Shown: positions 1 to 9,153, counted from the first letter of the stretch. The stretch: DNA of 42,381 nt from Alcaligenaceae bacterium 429 (GCA_004791645.1 SRSN01000004.1:1-42381), one strand, 5' to 3'. The notes: generated by a model from the sequence alone, not told the origin. Program-made: numbers and translations.

Positions 1-55
1 CTCTTATACTTAGCCACATCAAATAAATCGCTGTGACCAACATCGAAGAGACCTT

Positions 56-865
56 ATGAGTACAACTTTGCCGGCACAACAAAACTACACAGTTCCTGGA
101 CTGGAACGCGGCCTGCGTTTGTTATTTGAATTCAACCGTCATGAGCAAACCCTGACGGCTCCAGAGCTCGCAAAAAGACTGGACCTTCCTCGCACCACCA
201 CCTTCAGGCTGTTAGCCACATTGGAAAGCATGGGGTTTGTGCAACGCGTAGAAGGCGGCCATGCCTACAAATTGGGCATGGCGATTTTGCGTTTGGGTTT
301 TGAGTATTTGGCGTCGCTAGAACTCACCGAACTGGGTACACCCATTCTGGAACGCGTACGCGACGAAACAGGCTTATCGTGCAACTTGGCCATCCAAGAT
401 GAGCACAGCGTAGTGGTGATTAGCAAAGTTGCTGCCCCCACGCCTTTTGTTAGCACCGTACACGTGGGCACGCGCCTGCCCTTACACGCCACGCTACTGG
501 GGCGCGTACTCTTAAGTGACATGAAACCGGCAGATTTGTTGGCACTGTATCCCGACGATACGCTACCCAAATTCTCGGAACGCACGCCCTCTAACACCGC
601 CATGCTCTACGAGCTGATACGCCAAGACGCCGAGCGTGGTTATGGTTACGACGAAGGCTATTTTGAGCCTGAAGTGGGCAGCGCCGCGGTAGCCGTACGC
701 AACAAGCACGGCCACATTGTCGCCGTGTTGGGGGTGACGATTCCGGTCAGCTATTTACGCTCTGGCAAACTGGACACACCGCAGTTGGTAGACACGGTAC
801 GTAGCGCTGCGACCGAACTGTCGCAGTTGTTGGGCTATAACAGCAACGCACCGTCTGCGATGTAA
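56..865 (+). CDS. IclR-family transcriptional regulator
   Basis: This is a predicted DNA-binding regulator of 269 residues, the usual IclR length. Residues about 14-75 form the N-terminal winged helix-turn-helix (GLERGLRLLFEF, then LTAPELAKRLDLPRTTTFRLL). Residues about 80-260 form the GAF-like effector-binding domain, with the family-typical stretch LPLHATLLGRVLL near 144-156. IclR proteins usually control aromatic or organic-acid catabolism by binding a small ligand. No target operon is visible because the window begins just upstream, so the ligand cannot be named. The ATG at 56 has GAAGAG a few bases upstream as a modest ribosome binding site. The gene ends about 70 bp before a bidirectional terminator shared with the convergent envelope operon. 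The family call is firm and the specific role is unknown. Confidence 0.9.
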   Translation: MSTTLPAQQNYTVPGLERGLRLLFEFNRHEQTLTAPELAKRLDLPRTTTFRLLATLESMGFVQRVEGGHAYKLGMAILRLGFEYLASLELTELGTPILERVRDETGLSCNLAIQDEHSVVVISKVAAPTPFVSTVHVGTRLPLHATLLGRVLLSDMKPADLLALYPDDTLPKFSERTPSNTAMLYELIRQDAERGYGYDEGYFEPEVGSAAVAVRNKHGHIVAVLGVTIPVSYLRSGKLDTPQLVDTVRSAATELSQLLGYNSNAPSAM

Positions 866-935
866 TGCATACGCACCAACGCTCACACCACAACCTAGAT
901 GCAATGACTACACGGTCTGTTATTTCAGACAAACA

Positions 936-963
936 AAAAAGGGGATCCTATGATCCCCTTTTT
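936..963. terminator. Bidirectional rho-independent terminator
   Basis: AAAAAGGGGATC and GATCCCCTTTTT form a perfect 12-bp inverted repeat around the 4-nt loop CTAT. It has an A-tract on one side and a T-tract on the other, so it can work in both directions. It lies between the convergent IclR gene and the last gene of the envelope operon. Confidence 0.9.
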
Positions 964-978
964 ATTGCTGCCTATGCC

Positions 979-1944
979 TTATGACCTGATTTCTGCATTT
1001 AATGCAGCGGTCACTGAAGGGTTAGGACGGCCCATAAACGCACTAGCTATACGCTCAATGGACACCGGTGTTTTAGGGTCCATCGTGATACGCAAGGTGC
1101 TTTTATCGCCTGTGACAAAACGCACTACCGCTTTACATGCCGCTTCGGGATCTTGTGTCATCAACGCAAAACCCTCACTGCGACACTCAACCATCATCTC
1201 TTCAGCCTCTTGTTCAAAGGCTTTTTCACGCTGCGATTTTGCACTGCCCTCGCCTACCTGTACAGGCAAGTTATAGCGTTTGTGCAAAGCAATGCCACGT
1301 TCCATCATGCCTCTGTCTTTGACCTTGATGTCCAGCTCTTTAATGCTGATACGTGACAGCATTTGCAACGGCCCCATAATGCCAAAACCCATCATGGCAT
1401 CTGCGGGTAACTGCCCATTCGCTAAGCTTTGCAGTGCGCCAATTTCCGTCATGCTCACCTTGAAATCCAGATCAGCCATGTCTTTTTGCTCTACCAACAG
1501 CGCGATGTCTGCCTGGTTATCATCAAAACGTACATCGGCTTTCAGCACCACATCCATAGGCGGCAGCTCGGCCCGACCAGAGGCCAAACCCAAGCTGTTA
1601 CCCAGCATGGAGTGCGACTTACCATCAGGCAGTACCAAGCCTTTGACCGACAAGGCAATACGCTGACGTTTAGCGTCTTCAATCACATCACTGATTTGCA
1701 CTTCTTTGGCTTGTACTTGATCGCGTGGCGACATAGTGACCGTCACATCTTTCAATGTCACTGTACCAAACGGCGAAGCACTGAGATCTGCCCAATGCAC
1801 TTGATCTTGCATGCCCATCGCTGTCAGTTTTTTACGTAAAGACTCTTCTGCATTACTGCTGGCATAGCTAGACGCACCCCACCACACCACTGCTACCCCT
1901 GCAACGGCGGCAGGGATAATCCACTTCATTTTTTGCTTATCCAT
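979..1944 (-). CDS. Membrane-anchored periplasmic protein of unknown function
   Basis: About 321 residues. The N-terminus carries one hydrophobic anchor (WIIPAAVAGVAVVWWGASSY). The rest is predicted periplasmic and made of short beta-type segments (GTVTLKDVTVTM, RIALSVKGLVLPDG, DVVLKADVRFDDNQADIALL), reminiscent of AsmA or YdgA/DUF945-type proteins, though that resemblance is weak. A Lys/Glu-rich helix near residues 235-255 is followed by two cysteines (CRSEGF and EAACKAVV). The ATG at 1944 was chosen because AAGGG sits 6 nt upstream; the ATG at 1950 abuts that site and would leave no spacing. It starts 9 nt after the stop of the large upstream gene and is the last gene of a three-gene operon. 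I do not recognise the function. Confidence 0.75.
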   Translation of the reverse strand: MDKQKMKWIIPAAVAGVAVVWWGASSYASSNAEESLRKKLTAMGMQDQVHWADLSASPFGTVTLKDVTVTMSPRDQVQAKEVQISDVIEDAKRQRIALSVKGLVLPDGKSHSMLGNSLGLASGRAELPPMDVVLKADVRFDDNQADIALLVEQKDMADLDFKVSMTEIGALQSLANGQLPADAMMGFGIMGPLQMLSRISIKELDIKVKDRGMMERGIALHKRYNLPVQVGEGSAKSQREKAFEQEAEEMMVECRSEGFALMTQDPEAACKAVVRFVTGDKSTLRITMDPKTPVSIERIASAFMGRPNPSVTAALNAEIRS

Positions 1945-1953
1945 TTTCATCCC

Positions 1954-4128
1954 TTACCAAAAAAGGCCGCCACCTTCGGGCGCGCTATCTATCACGGCTT
2001 GTGCTGCTTCCGGCGTCCAGTCTGGATCACCCAACTGCATACGCATCACCGCTAATGGTTCTAACAACTCGGCACAACCCTCTTTCTCACACTGTTGAGC
2101 CGCCGTAGCACCCAGCTGCACCATTGTCATCGGTAAGTCTTCATCATCCAAAATACTGGAATCCAACGAACGTGTACCCTTAACCCAGTACCAGCCTTTC
2201 TTCAAATCAGACTGCCCAACTAGGCGCATGGGGTACGGCCAATCTACGGTCGCATCATCTTTCTTAGAGCCATCTACACGCACAATGCGCGCGAAATCAT
2301 CCGCTTGCCCTGCTACCAAACGTGCATAGGCATTTGCACCTGACGCTGCTCGGTACTGTATGTCTTCTTCCAGCATAGGCAGCAATGCGTCCTTACCGCC
2401 AGCCTCTACACGTTCTTGCAGGCGCTGGTAATTGCTCAGGTTATTGCGCTCTACACGAGCTTGCTGACGCAGCTGATTCTGACGCTCACGCTCTAAACGC
2501 TCTTCCTCGTAACGCTTCTGCTCAGCAGCGCGCGCCTCACGTTGGAACAGGTAGTTTTGCGCATGCTGCAGGTTGTACTGCCAATCGCCTTGAGGTTGAC
2601 CAGTACGGTAGTTATAGCGACGCGATGCACTCACGCTGTACAACAGCTCTGATGCGTTGTTATTCCAAATACCTTGCGGCATATCGCTAAACACCAAACG
2701 TACATCTGTCGCATTAGGCATAATCAACGCCAAACGATCTAACGCTTTGTCTACTTCTTGGCGAATTTGAGCGGCCTGACGGAAGGACTCCGTTTTGGGC
2801 GTTAACACCGCCACTTCTGGCCCAACCTGCCATGCACCAATACCGCCGCGGAACTGACCTAACGTCGCTTTCAACAAGTAATGACTACCGTTGTCTGCAT
2901 CGCTAGCAAAACCAAACCAACCCGCGTTGTTACCGTTGAATGCCACTAAATCTGCTGGCTTCAGCCCTTGTACTGGCTTATTGAAAATCAAACCGTTGCT
3001 AAACCACAGGTCGCCCGTACGCATAATCTGTGCGCCGTCGGAACGCTCCAGCGTTAGCCTGCCTTTGCCTTGTGCATAGCCCTCGGCATTGCAGCTCACA
3101 CCTTCAGTCACCAGATTCAAATACGCCGCATCAGCACCCAAATCAAACTGGGACACTACCTTGCAACCATTCTGGTCTTTCAAAGTACTCAAGAAAGCAG
3201 ACAGCTCAGCACGTTGCGTAGCATTAGGTGCTGCCCAATCGCCCACAGCAAACTCAGCTAACCCCACTGTTGGGGTGACTACCGCTTCTGTTGCTACGGT
3301 GGTGTCTGCCGTTGTCTCAGGCTCTGTTGTTTCAACCGTAGCCGCTGTAGCGGGTACCTCGGGCTTGGCTTCTGTAGCCTTAGCGGGTGTGGCGGCGACT
3401 TTGTCTTTATTGATTTCTACAGGCTCAGACTCAACAATCGCGGGCCTAACCTCGGGTTGAATCTCAGGTGCAGCTACGGGTGCTGTCGCCTCTGGTGTAG
3501 GCTCTGTCGCTCTAGCCGCTGTTGGCGCAGCCTGTGCAGGCTCAGGTGTAGATTCAGCAGCTGTGGATCCCGTTTTAGGCTTAGCCTCATCTGAGGCGGC
3601 TTTTGGCTCTGCCGCTGTAGGAGCAGGAGGCGCATCCACCGACGCTGTGTTAGCCGGTGCCGGTGCAACGTTTTCTACCACTTCTGTAGGTGTAGCCGTA
3701 GTCGAAGCGGGAGCTTCCGCGACCTCAGGTGCAGCTGCCTGCACCGCTTGTGCAACAGACGCTTCTGGCGTTTGCACCAACAACGCCCAACCCGTCGCAC
3801 CTTGGCTAATCCCATCTGCCACTTGTGTGCCTTGGCTATTGACTGCACGCCACGTCGCGCTTTGTGCTTGCGGACATTGCTGGGCAAACAGAGCCCCTAG
3901 CTTAGGCAACAAGCGCCCCAAGGCAACAGTATCACCCGATGCACCGTACACAGCCCGCAATGCCAGTTCTGGTTTGCACCAGTTATCGGCCGACGCATTC
4001 TCTACAAAGATCTCAATGTCTTCAGCTTTAGAGTACGCCAAACGGAAATCTTCGGCTGCTGCACTAGACGCATACAGCCCCGCCCCCACTGCCACGATAG
4101 CAGCGCTCATCAATCGTTGTTTGAACAT
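1954..4128 (-). CDS. Large exported protein with Ala/Pro/Thr/Glu-rich linker, unknown function
   Basis: About 724 residues. The N-terminus (MFKQRLMSAAIVAVGAGLYA, then SSAAA) is a clear signal peptide. A small N-terminal domain follows to about residue 125, with Cys in DNWCKPEL and AQQCPQA. A long low-complexity linker rich in Ala, Pro, Thr, Glu and Val spans about 130-295. A central folded domain (about 300-450) contains NGCKVV and GVSCNAEGYAQGKG. A charged coiled-coil-like helix (EKQ/R-rich, about 540-600) leads to a C-terminal part with QQCEKEGCAELLE. The ATG at 4128 has AGGA 5 nt upstream; the ATG at 4146 would overlap the upstream gene and spoil the signal peptide. The gap to the preceding stop is 2 nt, suggesting translational coupling. 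The protein is presumably periplasmic and no known family was recognised. Confidence 0.8.
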   Translation of the reverse strand: MFKQRLMSAAIVAVGAGLYASSAAAEDFRLAYSKAEDIEIFVENASADNWCKPELALRAVYGASGDTVALGRLLPKLGALFAQQCPQAQSATWRAVNSQGTQVADGISQGATGWALLVQTPEASVAQAVQAAAPEVAEAPASTTATPTEVVENVAPAPANTASVDAPPAPTAAEPKAASDEAKPKTGSTAAESTPEPAQAAPTAARATEPTPEATAPVAAPEIQPEVRPAIVESEPVEINKDKVAATPAKATEAKPEVPATAATVETTEPETTADTTVATEAVVTPTVGLAEFAVGDWAAPNATQRAELSAFLSTLKDQNGCKVVSQFDLGADAAYLNLVTEGVSCNAEGYAQGKGRLTLERSDGAQIMRTGDLWFSNGLIFNKPVQGLKPADLVAFNGNNAGWFGFASDADNGSHYLLKATLGQFRGGIGAWQVGPEVAVLTPKTESFRQAAQIRQEVDKALDRLALIMPNATDVRLVFSDMPQGIWNNNASELLYSVSASRRYNYRTGQPQGDWQYNLQHAQNYLFQREARAAEQKRYEEERLERERQNQLRQQARVERNNLSNYQRLQERVEAGGKDALLPMLEEDIQYRAASGANAYARLVAGQADDFARIVRVDGSKKDDATVDWPYPMRLVGQSDLKKGWYWVKGTRSLDSSILDDEDLPMTMVQLGATAAQQCEKEGCAELLEPLAVMRMQLGDPDWTPEAAQAVIDSAPEGGGLFW

Positions 4129-4130
4129 GA

Positions 4131-4973
4131 TTATCCTATCTGCCACGCGCCATCAACGGACTGGCATGCATCTACGGTTTTGCTTTCAGTGCCCTTCTCT
4201 GTTTTCAGTTCGTAGTTCATGGTGCGGCATGTGGTTTGTACCGCAACTGTTTCCGTAACAGGGCTAGCTGGCTCAAACGTATCCAAATCAAAACCCTGCT
4301 GACCGGCTTGTGCCACTGTGATGCTATCCAGATCAGTAGCTTGATCAGCCTTGGCTACCGTTACGGGTGCTGTCAGCGGTGCATGTACATAGCCCACCAA
4401 CACACCTTTACGACCTACTGCAATCCAGTTGTTCGGCGTTTTACCCAACGCCGTAAAGGTTTGGCCAGCTTGGAAACCACCCACTTTGTCTGCATTGGTA
4501 TCTGGCGCTGCGCGCAAGTTCACCGAGCGCAAAGCGTGGTAAGACTGGTTCAACACCGTCAGGTTCTCGGCTTTAGCAATCACTGGTGCGCGTTTCACCT
4601 GTGCTTCTTGCGTAACGGTTGTACTCGCTACAGGACGAATCACCGCCGATGCACCGCTGTGATCGGATTCCCAATTTACGGCTCTACCCGTTTCTAACGA
4701 TTGCTGCGTGCTGGCAGCTAAGGCCTCGCGATCGCGCTCATCTAAATTATCGCCAATCCAGTTACCAAGTGCGCCGCCAGCCAACGCACCCAAAATAATA
4801 GCGATGGTGCGCCCGCTACCACCGCCTATCTGACTGCCCAACAATGCACCGCCCACCGTACCAATCACTGTGCCCCATGTTTGCTTGCTACCCCACTCGC
4901 CCATGTTGGCACAACCGGATACGCCCAACGCACCAATTAGCGTTGCGACGACCAGCTTTTTGGATAAAGCCAT
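4131..4973 (-). CDS. SH3-domain lipoprotein, 17-kDa surface antigen/glycine-zipper type
   Basis: 280 residues. A lipoprotein signal peptide ends in the lipobox GVSGC, so Cys21 would be lipidated. Residues about 33-75 form a glycine-zipper segment (GTVIGTVGGALLGSQIGGG, then ALAGGALGNWIGDNLDERD) typical of Rickettsia 17-kDa-antigen/OmpA-like lipoproteins. An SH3b-like domain spans about 140-205 (LRSVNLRAAPDTNADKVGGF, NNWIAVGRKGVLVGYVHA). The tail (CRTMNYELKTEKG, ACQSVDGAWQIG) resembles the C-terminal strand pair of the 17-kDa family, so the SH3 domain looks inserted between the two halves. GGAAGAG precedes the ATG. It is the first gene of the three-gene envelope operon and probably sits in the outer membrane facing peptidoglycan. 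The exact function is unknown. Confidence 0.85.
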   Translation of the reverse strand: MALSKKLVVATLIGALGVSGCANMGEWGSKQTWGTVIGTVGGALLGSQIGGGSGRTIAIILGALAGGALGNWIGDNLDERDREALAASTQQSLETGRAVNWESDHSGASAVIRPVASTTVTQEAQVKRAPVIAKAENLTVLNQSYHALRSVNLRAAPDTNADKVGGFQAGQTFTALGKTPNNWIAVGRKGVLVGYVHAPLTAPVTVAKADQATDLDSITVAQAGQQGFDLDTFEPASPVTETVAVQTTCRTMNYELKTEKGTESKTVDACQSVDGAWQIG

Positions 4974-5047
4974 GATTCTCTTCCGCCCTGAATAATCGTT
5001 TTTTTAGCCACTAAAGAGCAAAATTCTACCATGCGCAGAATGATGGT

Positions 5048-5746
5048 TCATTTCCCAATGAACCTAAGCCCCACACCAGGTTCCGTCATAATGTAGCGAG
5101 GATTAGCGGCATCATCGCCCAATTTGTGCCTGAGCTTTCCCACTAAGATGCGCAAATAGTGGGCATCTTCTTCATGGCTAGGCCCCCAAAGTTCTTTGAG
5201 AATTTGCGGTTGAGCAACCAACCTACCCGCCTGCTCAACCAATAACACCAGCAACGCAAATTCTTTACGTGTGAGTGGAACGCTATCCCCCTGAATGCGC
5301 ACATCTCGCTGGCTCACATCAATATGTAAGTTGCCATCGTCATAAATCGGCCCTGTAGGACTGCGTATCTCTGCCACTCGCAGAAATGCACGTATACGTG
5401 CCATGAGTTCTTCAATACCAAAGGGCTTAGTCACATAATCATTGGCACCGGCATCCAATAGCGCGACCTTTTCTGTTTCATCAGAACGGACGGTCAAAAT
5501 AATTACCGGAACACGTGACCATTGCCGTAACTCTCGCAGCACCTCTTGCCCATCTTTATCAGGAAGCCCTAAATCTAGCACTACGATGTCGGCACCCTTA
5601 CCGGCTAATAGACTTAAGCCTTCATGACCATTTTCAGCCAGTAGCGTTGCATAGCCCTGTGAGCGCAAGCTGATATCAATGAGTTTGCGTATATGCGGTT
5701 CGTCATCAATAATCAGCACGCGTGCAGCAGGTGCAGAATCCAACAT
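5048..5746 (-). CDS. kdpE: KdpE, response regulator of K+ transport operon
   Basis: This is an OmpR-class response regulator that activates kdp transcription when phosphorylated by KdpD. The receiver domain (about residues 8-120) shows the acidic pair in VLIIDDE, the phospho-acceptor Asp58 in VVLDLGLP, the Thr in ILTVRSD and the Lys in YVTKPFG. The winged-helix DNA-binding domain (about 135-230) contains PLTRKEFALLVLL and LRILVGKLRHKLGDD. Three ATGs are possible: 5767, 5755 and 5746. I chose 5746 because GAGG lies 9 nt upstream and the resulting 232 residues match the usual size; it also begins immediately after the kdpD stop, implying coupled translation. No terminator hairpin was seen in the 74 bp between this gene and the lipoprotein gene, so read-through into the envelope operon is possible. 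Confidence 0.93.
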   Translation of the reverse strand: MLDSAPAARVLIIDDEPHIRKLIDISLRSQGYATLLAENGHEGLSLLAGKGADIVVLDLGLPDKDGQEVLRELRQWSRVPVIILTVRSDETEKVALLDAGANDYVTKPFGIEELMARIRAFLRVAEIRSPTGPIYDDGNLHIDVSQRDVRIQGDSVPLTRKEFALLVLLVEQAGRLVAQPQILKELWGPSHEEDAHYLRILVGKLRHKLGDDAANPRYIMTEPGVGLRFIGK

Positions 5747-5747
5747 A

Positions 5748-8462
5748 TTAGTCATCCTCAAATTCATTGCTGGGTGGTCGCTCCCCGACGGGCAGACTTA
5801 AACGTATGCATGTGCCTCGCTCATTTGGGCCTAACAACGCTTCCACTTTACCCATGTGTGCGCCCACTATGCCCTGCACAATGGTTAGCCCAAGCCCTGT
5901 ACCGTGTTGACCCCGGTCACCGCGCTCTACGCTATAAAACATATCAAAAATGCGACTACGTTCGTCATCTGGAATACCAGGACCTTGATCCGACACATCA
6001 ATCTGTACGGTCTTGTCATCTACCAAGGCAACACTCACAGTAATGGCCACACCTTCTGGTGAGAACTTTGCGGCATTCTCCATCACATTAAAGATGGCCT
6101 GCTCAATTAATGCAGGGTGTACGTGAATGAAGCCCACACTGGCATCAATGTTCGTATTCACGAGTACCTTGGGTTCGTAACGCTGCAGCCTATGCACCGC
6201 AGAACCCACCAACTCATCAACACCTATCCAATCTCGAGTTAGCGACAAACCATGTTGCCCCAATCGCGTCATATCCAACAAATTCTGAATATAACGATCT
6301 AAGCGCTCACCTTCTACACTAATGGTTTCCAACAAACTGCTACGGTCTTCTGCACTCATGTCTTTGCCATAGCGGGTCAAGCTATCCGCTGCACCAATCA
6401 TAGAAGATAGCGGTGAGCGTAGATCATGAGAAACGCTGGACAGTAAGGCTGAACGCAAACGCTCCGTTTCGCCGGTGACTTTCGCCATCTCTAACTCTGA
6501 CACCAACCGCGTACGAAGTGCTGCCTGCGCAATGTCGTCCGCCATACTTTCAGCTAGGCGTCGCTGTTCAAACGATAGGCGTTCCATCTCGGCAGGAAAC
6601 TTCAGCGCGATCACGCCCAAACTACGTTCACTGGAACGTATAGGCAGAAACCACCATGCGGATTGCGTCAGGGTATCGGTGTACCGTCCACTGGCTTGGC
6701 CATGTTGTTGCGTCCAGTCTGCCGCCATCATGTCTTTCTCTGATAACTGCGCCACTGGCGTTTTAGGGCCATACTCTGTCTGAATACGCATCCACGCTTG
6801 CACATGTAGTGAGGTCTGCAACACAGATGTGCCTGCCGCAATTACCTGCCCAAGATCAGCCGCTTTAGCGAGCTTTCGCCCTAAGCTTTGCATTGCCGTT
6901 GCATGTGCATTCGCTGCGCGCAGCGCCATAACCTGCATACGTAATCTAGAGGCCAACCTCCCTGCGATCAACGCCGCGGCTAAAAACAGCAATACCGATA
7001 CCAGCCCACGATGCGCACTGATCAACAGGGTGTAACGCGGCTCAATAAAGAAAAAGTTATACGCCAGAAAACACAATACGGCAGTAATCACCGATGAGGT
7101 CATACGCGCACGCGACGCAACCAGCATCACCGCCACCAAAAAGACCATGGATAAGTCTTGCAAGCCCAATACCCGTTCTGCCACAGCAGCAGTGGCAATC
7201 GCCCCCACGCTGGCTAACAGAATTAGCCCTAACTCTTGCTTGGGAAACTCCGCTTGGCTCAAATCTGACCACTGCGATTCCCGTTGACGTACCAATGGCG
7301 TACTCACGATGGTCAGCTCGTAATGCGCCCCACGCAGCAACAATTGCTGCGTTAACGTGCGATTAAACATACGTGCAATAGGCCGCTCGCGGGTACGCCC
7401 AATCACTATAGATTTCACACCACGTGTAGCAGCCATATCCAACAATGCCTGTGTCACATCGGTGTTGTGCAGTACCTCAGCTTCACCACCCAAACTACGC
7501 GCTAAGGCAAAGGCTTTATCGATTTCTAGTAACCGCTGCCGCTCTATGTGCATACGTTTACTAAACATAGACGCCAGACGCGCGTGAGTTGTAGACGCAT
7601 CAGCAGAACGACCGGTTTCCACTGTCACCACTGCCCACGACACCCCGCGACGCTCAGCAATTCGTGCTCCGGCCCTAACCAAATATTCCGATTGCCCACG
7701 GCCATCAATAGCGATCAACACTTGGCATTGGATAGAGACACCCTCTAAGCCGCGGGCTGCCCTTTTTTCACGCAGGTCAGCATCCACATACTCAGCAACG
7801 GTTTGCATCGCCAACTCGCGCAATGCTGTCAGGTTGGCTGGTGAGAAAAAGGCTTGTAATGCCTGTGCCGCTTGCTCAGGCAAATACACTTTGCCCTGAT
7901 TCAGCCGTTCAATCAGTTCTTGCGCAGGCAAGTCGATGAGCCGTATGTCACGCAGCCTATCAAATACGGCATCGGGCACGGTTTCACTCACACGTATACC
8001 GGTGATTTGATGCACCACATCATTCACACTTTCTAAGTGCTGAATATTCACCGTGGTGTATACATCAATGCCCGCATCCAGCAACTCCACCACATCCTGC
8101 CACCGTCTTTCGTGACGACTACCGGGTACGTTTCGATGGGCCAGTTCATCCACCAGAACAATGGCGGGCTTACGGCTGAGAATCCCGTCTAGGTCCATCT
8201 CTTCTAGCTGTCGCCCTTGGTATTCCACTGTCTTACGTGGCAATAAAGGCAGCCCTTCGATCATCGCTTGAGTCTCGCTACGCCCATGTGTCTCGACGAT
8301 GCCTATGGTCACATCCACACCTTGGCGATGCAGCTCGTGCGCACGCATTAACATGGCATAGGTTTTACCCACACCAGGCGCCGCCCCCAAAAAGACGGTT
8401 AAGCGCCCGGCATGCTGCCGTTGAAGCTCCCCTAGAATGGCATCGGCCTGTTCTGTTCCCAT
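5748..8462 (-). CDS. kdpD: KdpD, membrane sensor histidine kinase for K+ limitation
   Basis: About 904 residues, matching full-length KdpD. The cytoplasmic N-terminus has the KdpD domain with Walker A GAAPGVGKT and the conserved block ELAHRNVPGSRHERRWQDV. A universal-stress-like domain follows (about 240-365), then a DUF4118 membrane region with four hydrophobic segments (about 400-500) and a GAF-like segment. The HisKA domain has its phospho-acceptor His679 in SVSHDLRSPL. The ATPase domain shows NVMENAAKFSP, DQGPGIPDDE and GTGLGLTIVQ. The ATG at 8462 is preferred: an upstream GTG at 8480 lacks a ribosome binding site, while GAGG lies 12 nt before the ATG. KdpD phosphorylates KdpE under low K+ or ionic stress. 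The gene follows kdpC after 57 bp. Confidence 0.96.
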   Translation of the reverse strand: MGTEQADAILGELQRQHAGRLTVFLGAAPGVGKTYAMLMRAHELHRQGVDVTIGIVETHGRSETQAMIEGLPLLPRKTVEYQGRQLEEMDLDGILSRKPAIVLVDELAHRNVPGSRHERRWQDVVELLDAGIDVYTTVNIQHLESVNDVVHQITGIRVSETVPDAVFDRLRDIRLIDLPAQELIERLNQGKVYLPEQAAQALQAFFSPANLTALRELAMQTVAEYVDADLREKRAARGLEGVSIQCQVLIAIDGRGQSEYLVRAGARIAERRGVSWAVVTVETGRSADASTTHARLASMFSKRMHIERQRLLEIDKAFALARSLGGEAEVLHNTDVTQALLDMAATRGVKSIVIGRTRERPIARMFNRTLTQQLLLRGAHYELTIVSTPLVRQRESQWSDLSQAEFPKQELGLILLASVGAIATAAVAERVLGLQDLSMVFLVAVMLVASRARMTSSVITAVLCFLAYNFFFIEPRYTLLISAHRGLVSVLLFLAAALIAGRLASRLRMQVMALRAANAHATAMQSLGRKLAKAADLGQVIAAGTSVLQTSLHVQAWMRIQTEYGPKTPVAQLSEKDMMAADWTQQHGQASGRYTDTLTQSAWWFLPIRSSERSLGVIALKFPAEMERLSFEQRRLAESMADDIAQAALRTRLVSELEMAKVTGETERLRSALLSSVSHDLRSPLSSMIGAADSLTRYGKDMSAEDRSSLLETISVEGERLDRYIQNLLDMTRLGQHGLSLTRDWIGVDELVGSAVHRLQRYEPKVLVNTNIDASVGFIHVHPALIEQAIFNVMENAAKFSPEGVAITVSVALVDDKTVQIDVSDQGPGIPDDERSRIFDMFYSVERGDRGQHGTGLGLTIVQGIVGAHMGKVEALLGPNERGTCIRLSLPVGERPPSNEFEDD

Positions 8463-8519
8463 AACAAGGCTAGTCCTCACAATACGACGTTTGAAATACG
8501 GGCTTTTAGGTTGTCAGCA

Positions 8520-9143
8520 CTAGTGCGACAGCGCATCCAAGGCCACATTCAGTTCCAACACATTAACGCGCGGTTGCCCCAACACACCCAATTGCTTACC
8601 AGCGGTATGCTGTGCAACCAACGCCTCAACCACACTAGGTTCAACACCACGCGCTTGCGCCACACGCTTGACCTGTATTGCGGCCGACAACGGACTAATG
8701 TGCGGATCAATACCTCCACCGGATTGCGTCACCATATCACTGGGTATCAAGGCTGGATCCACACCCTCCCGCTGTGCAACTGCTGTGGTTGTCTCAGCAA
8801 TGCGTTGTCTTAACTCTGGGTTTGTACGAGCTAGATTACTCCCAGACAGCGCCATCGTGTCATATTCTGCGGCCGATGCCCGGGACTGGAAATAACGCGC
8901 ATCTGCAAAGGGCTGCGCCACTAGCGATGAGCCCACTATCTTCCCGCCTTGCCTCACCAAACTGCCGTTTGCCGTGTCAGGAAATGCGAGTTGCCCCACA
9001 CCCACAGCAGCCAGTGGATAGATCAAACCAACGCCTACCAACGCAATGGCAGCTAAACCGAGTGCACCACGTACTACCCCTTTATCAGAGGGCGGCAGCG
9101 ACTGCTGTGTATCTGCTACGACTGATGTGTTTTTACTCAACAT
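8520..9143 (-). CDS. kdpC: KdpC, K+-transporting ATPase subunit C
   Basis: 207 residues, slightly longer than E. coli KdpC. It has one N-terminal membrane helix (about 25-52, GALGLAAIALVGVGLIYPLA) followed by a periplasmic domain with family-typical stretches: GSLVRQGGKIVGSSLVAQPF, YFQSRASAAEYD, SGSNLARTNPEL, GGGIDPHISPLSA and RVNVLELNVALD. KdpC stabilises the KdpAB complex and raises its affinity for ATP and K+. AAGGGG sits just upstream of the ATG. The gene begins 10 bp after the kdpB stop, as expected for a co-translated subunit. Confidence 0.97.
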   Translation of the reverse strand: MLSKNTSVVADTQQSLPPSDKGVVRGALGLAAIALVGVGLIYPLAAVGVGQLAFPDTANGSLVRQGGKIVGSSLVAQPFADARYFQSRASAAEYDTMALSGSNLARTNPELRQRIAETTTAVAQREGVDPALIPSDMVTQSGGGIDPHISPLSAAIQVKRVAQARGVEPSVVEALVAQHTAGKQLGVLGQPRVNVLELNVALDALSH

Positions 9144-9153
9144 ACTCTACCCC

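Noticed and set aside
3563-4258. 231-codon plus-strand frame opposite the exported-protein gene
   Set aside because: It mirrors the Ala/Pro-rich linker and shows only low-complexity sequence; no ribosome binding site and no known domain.
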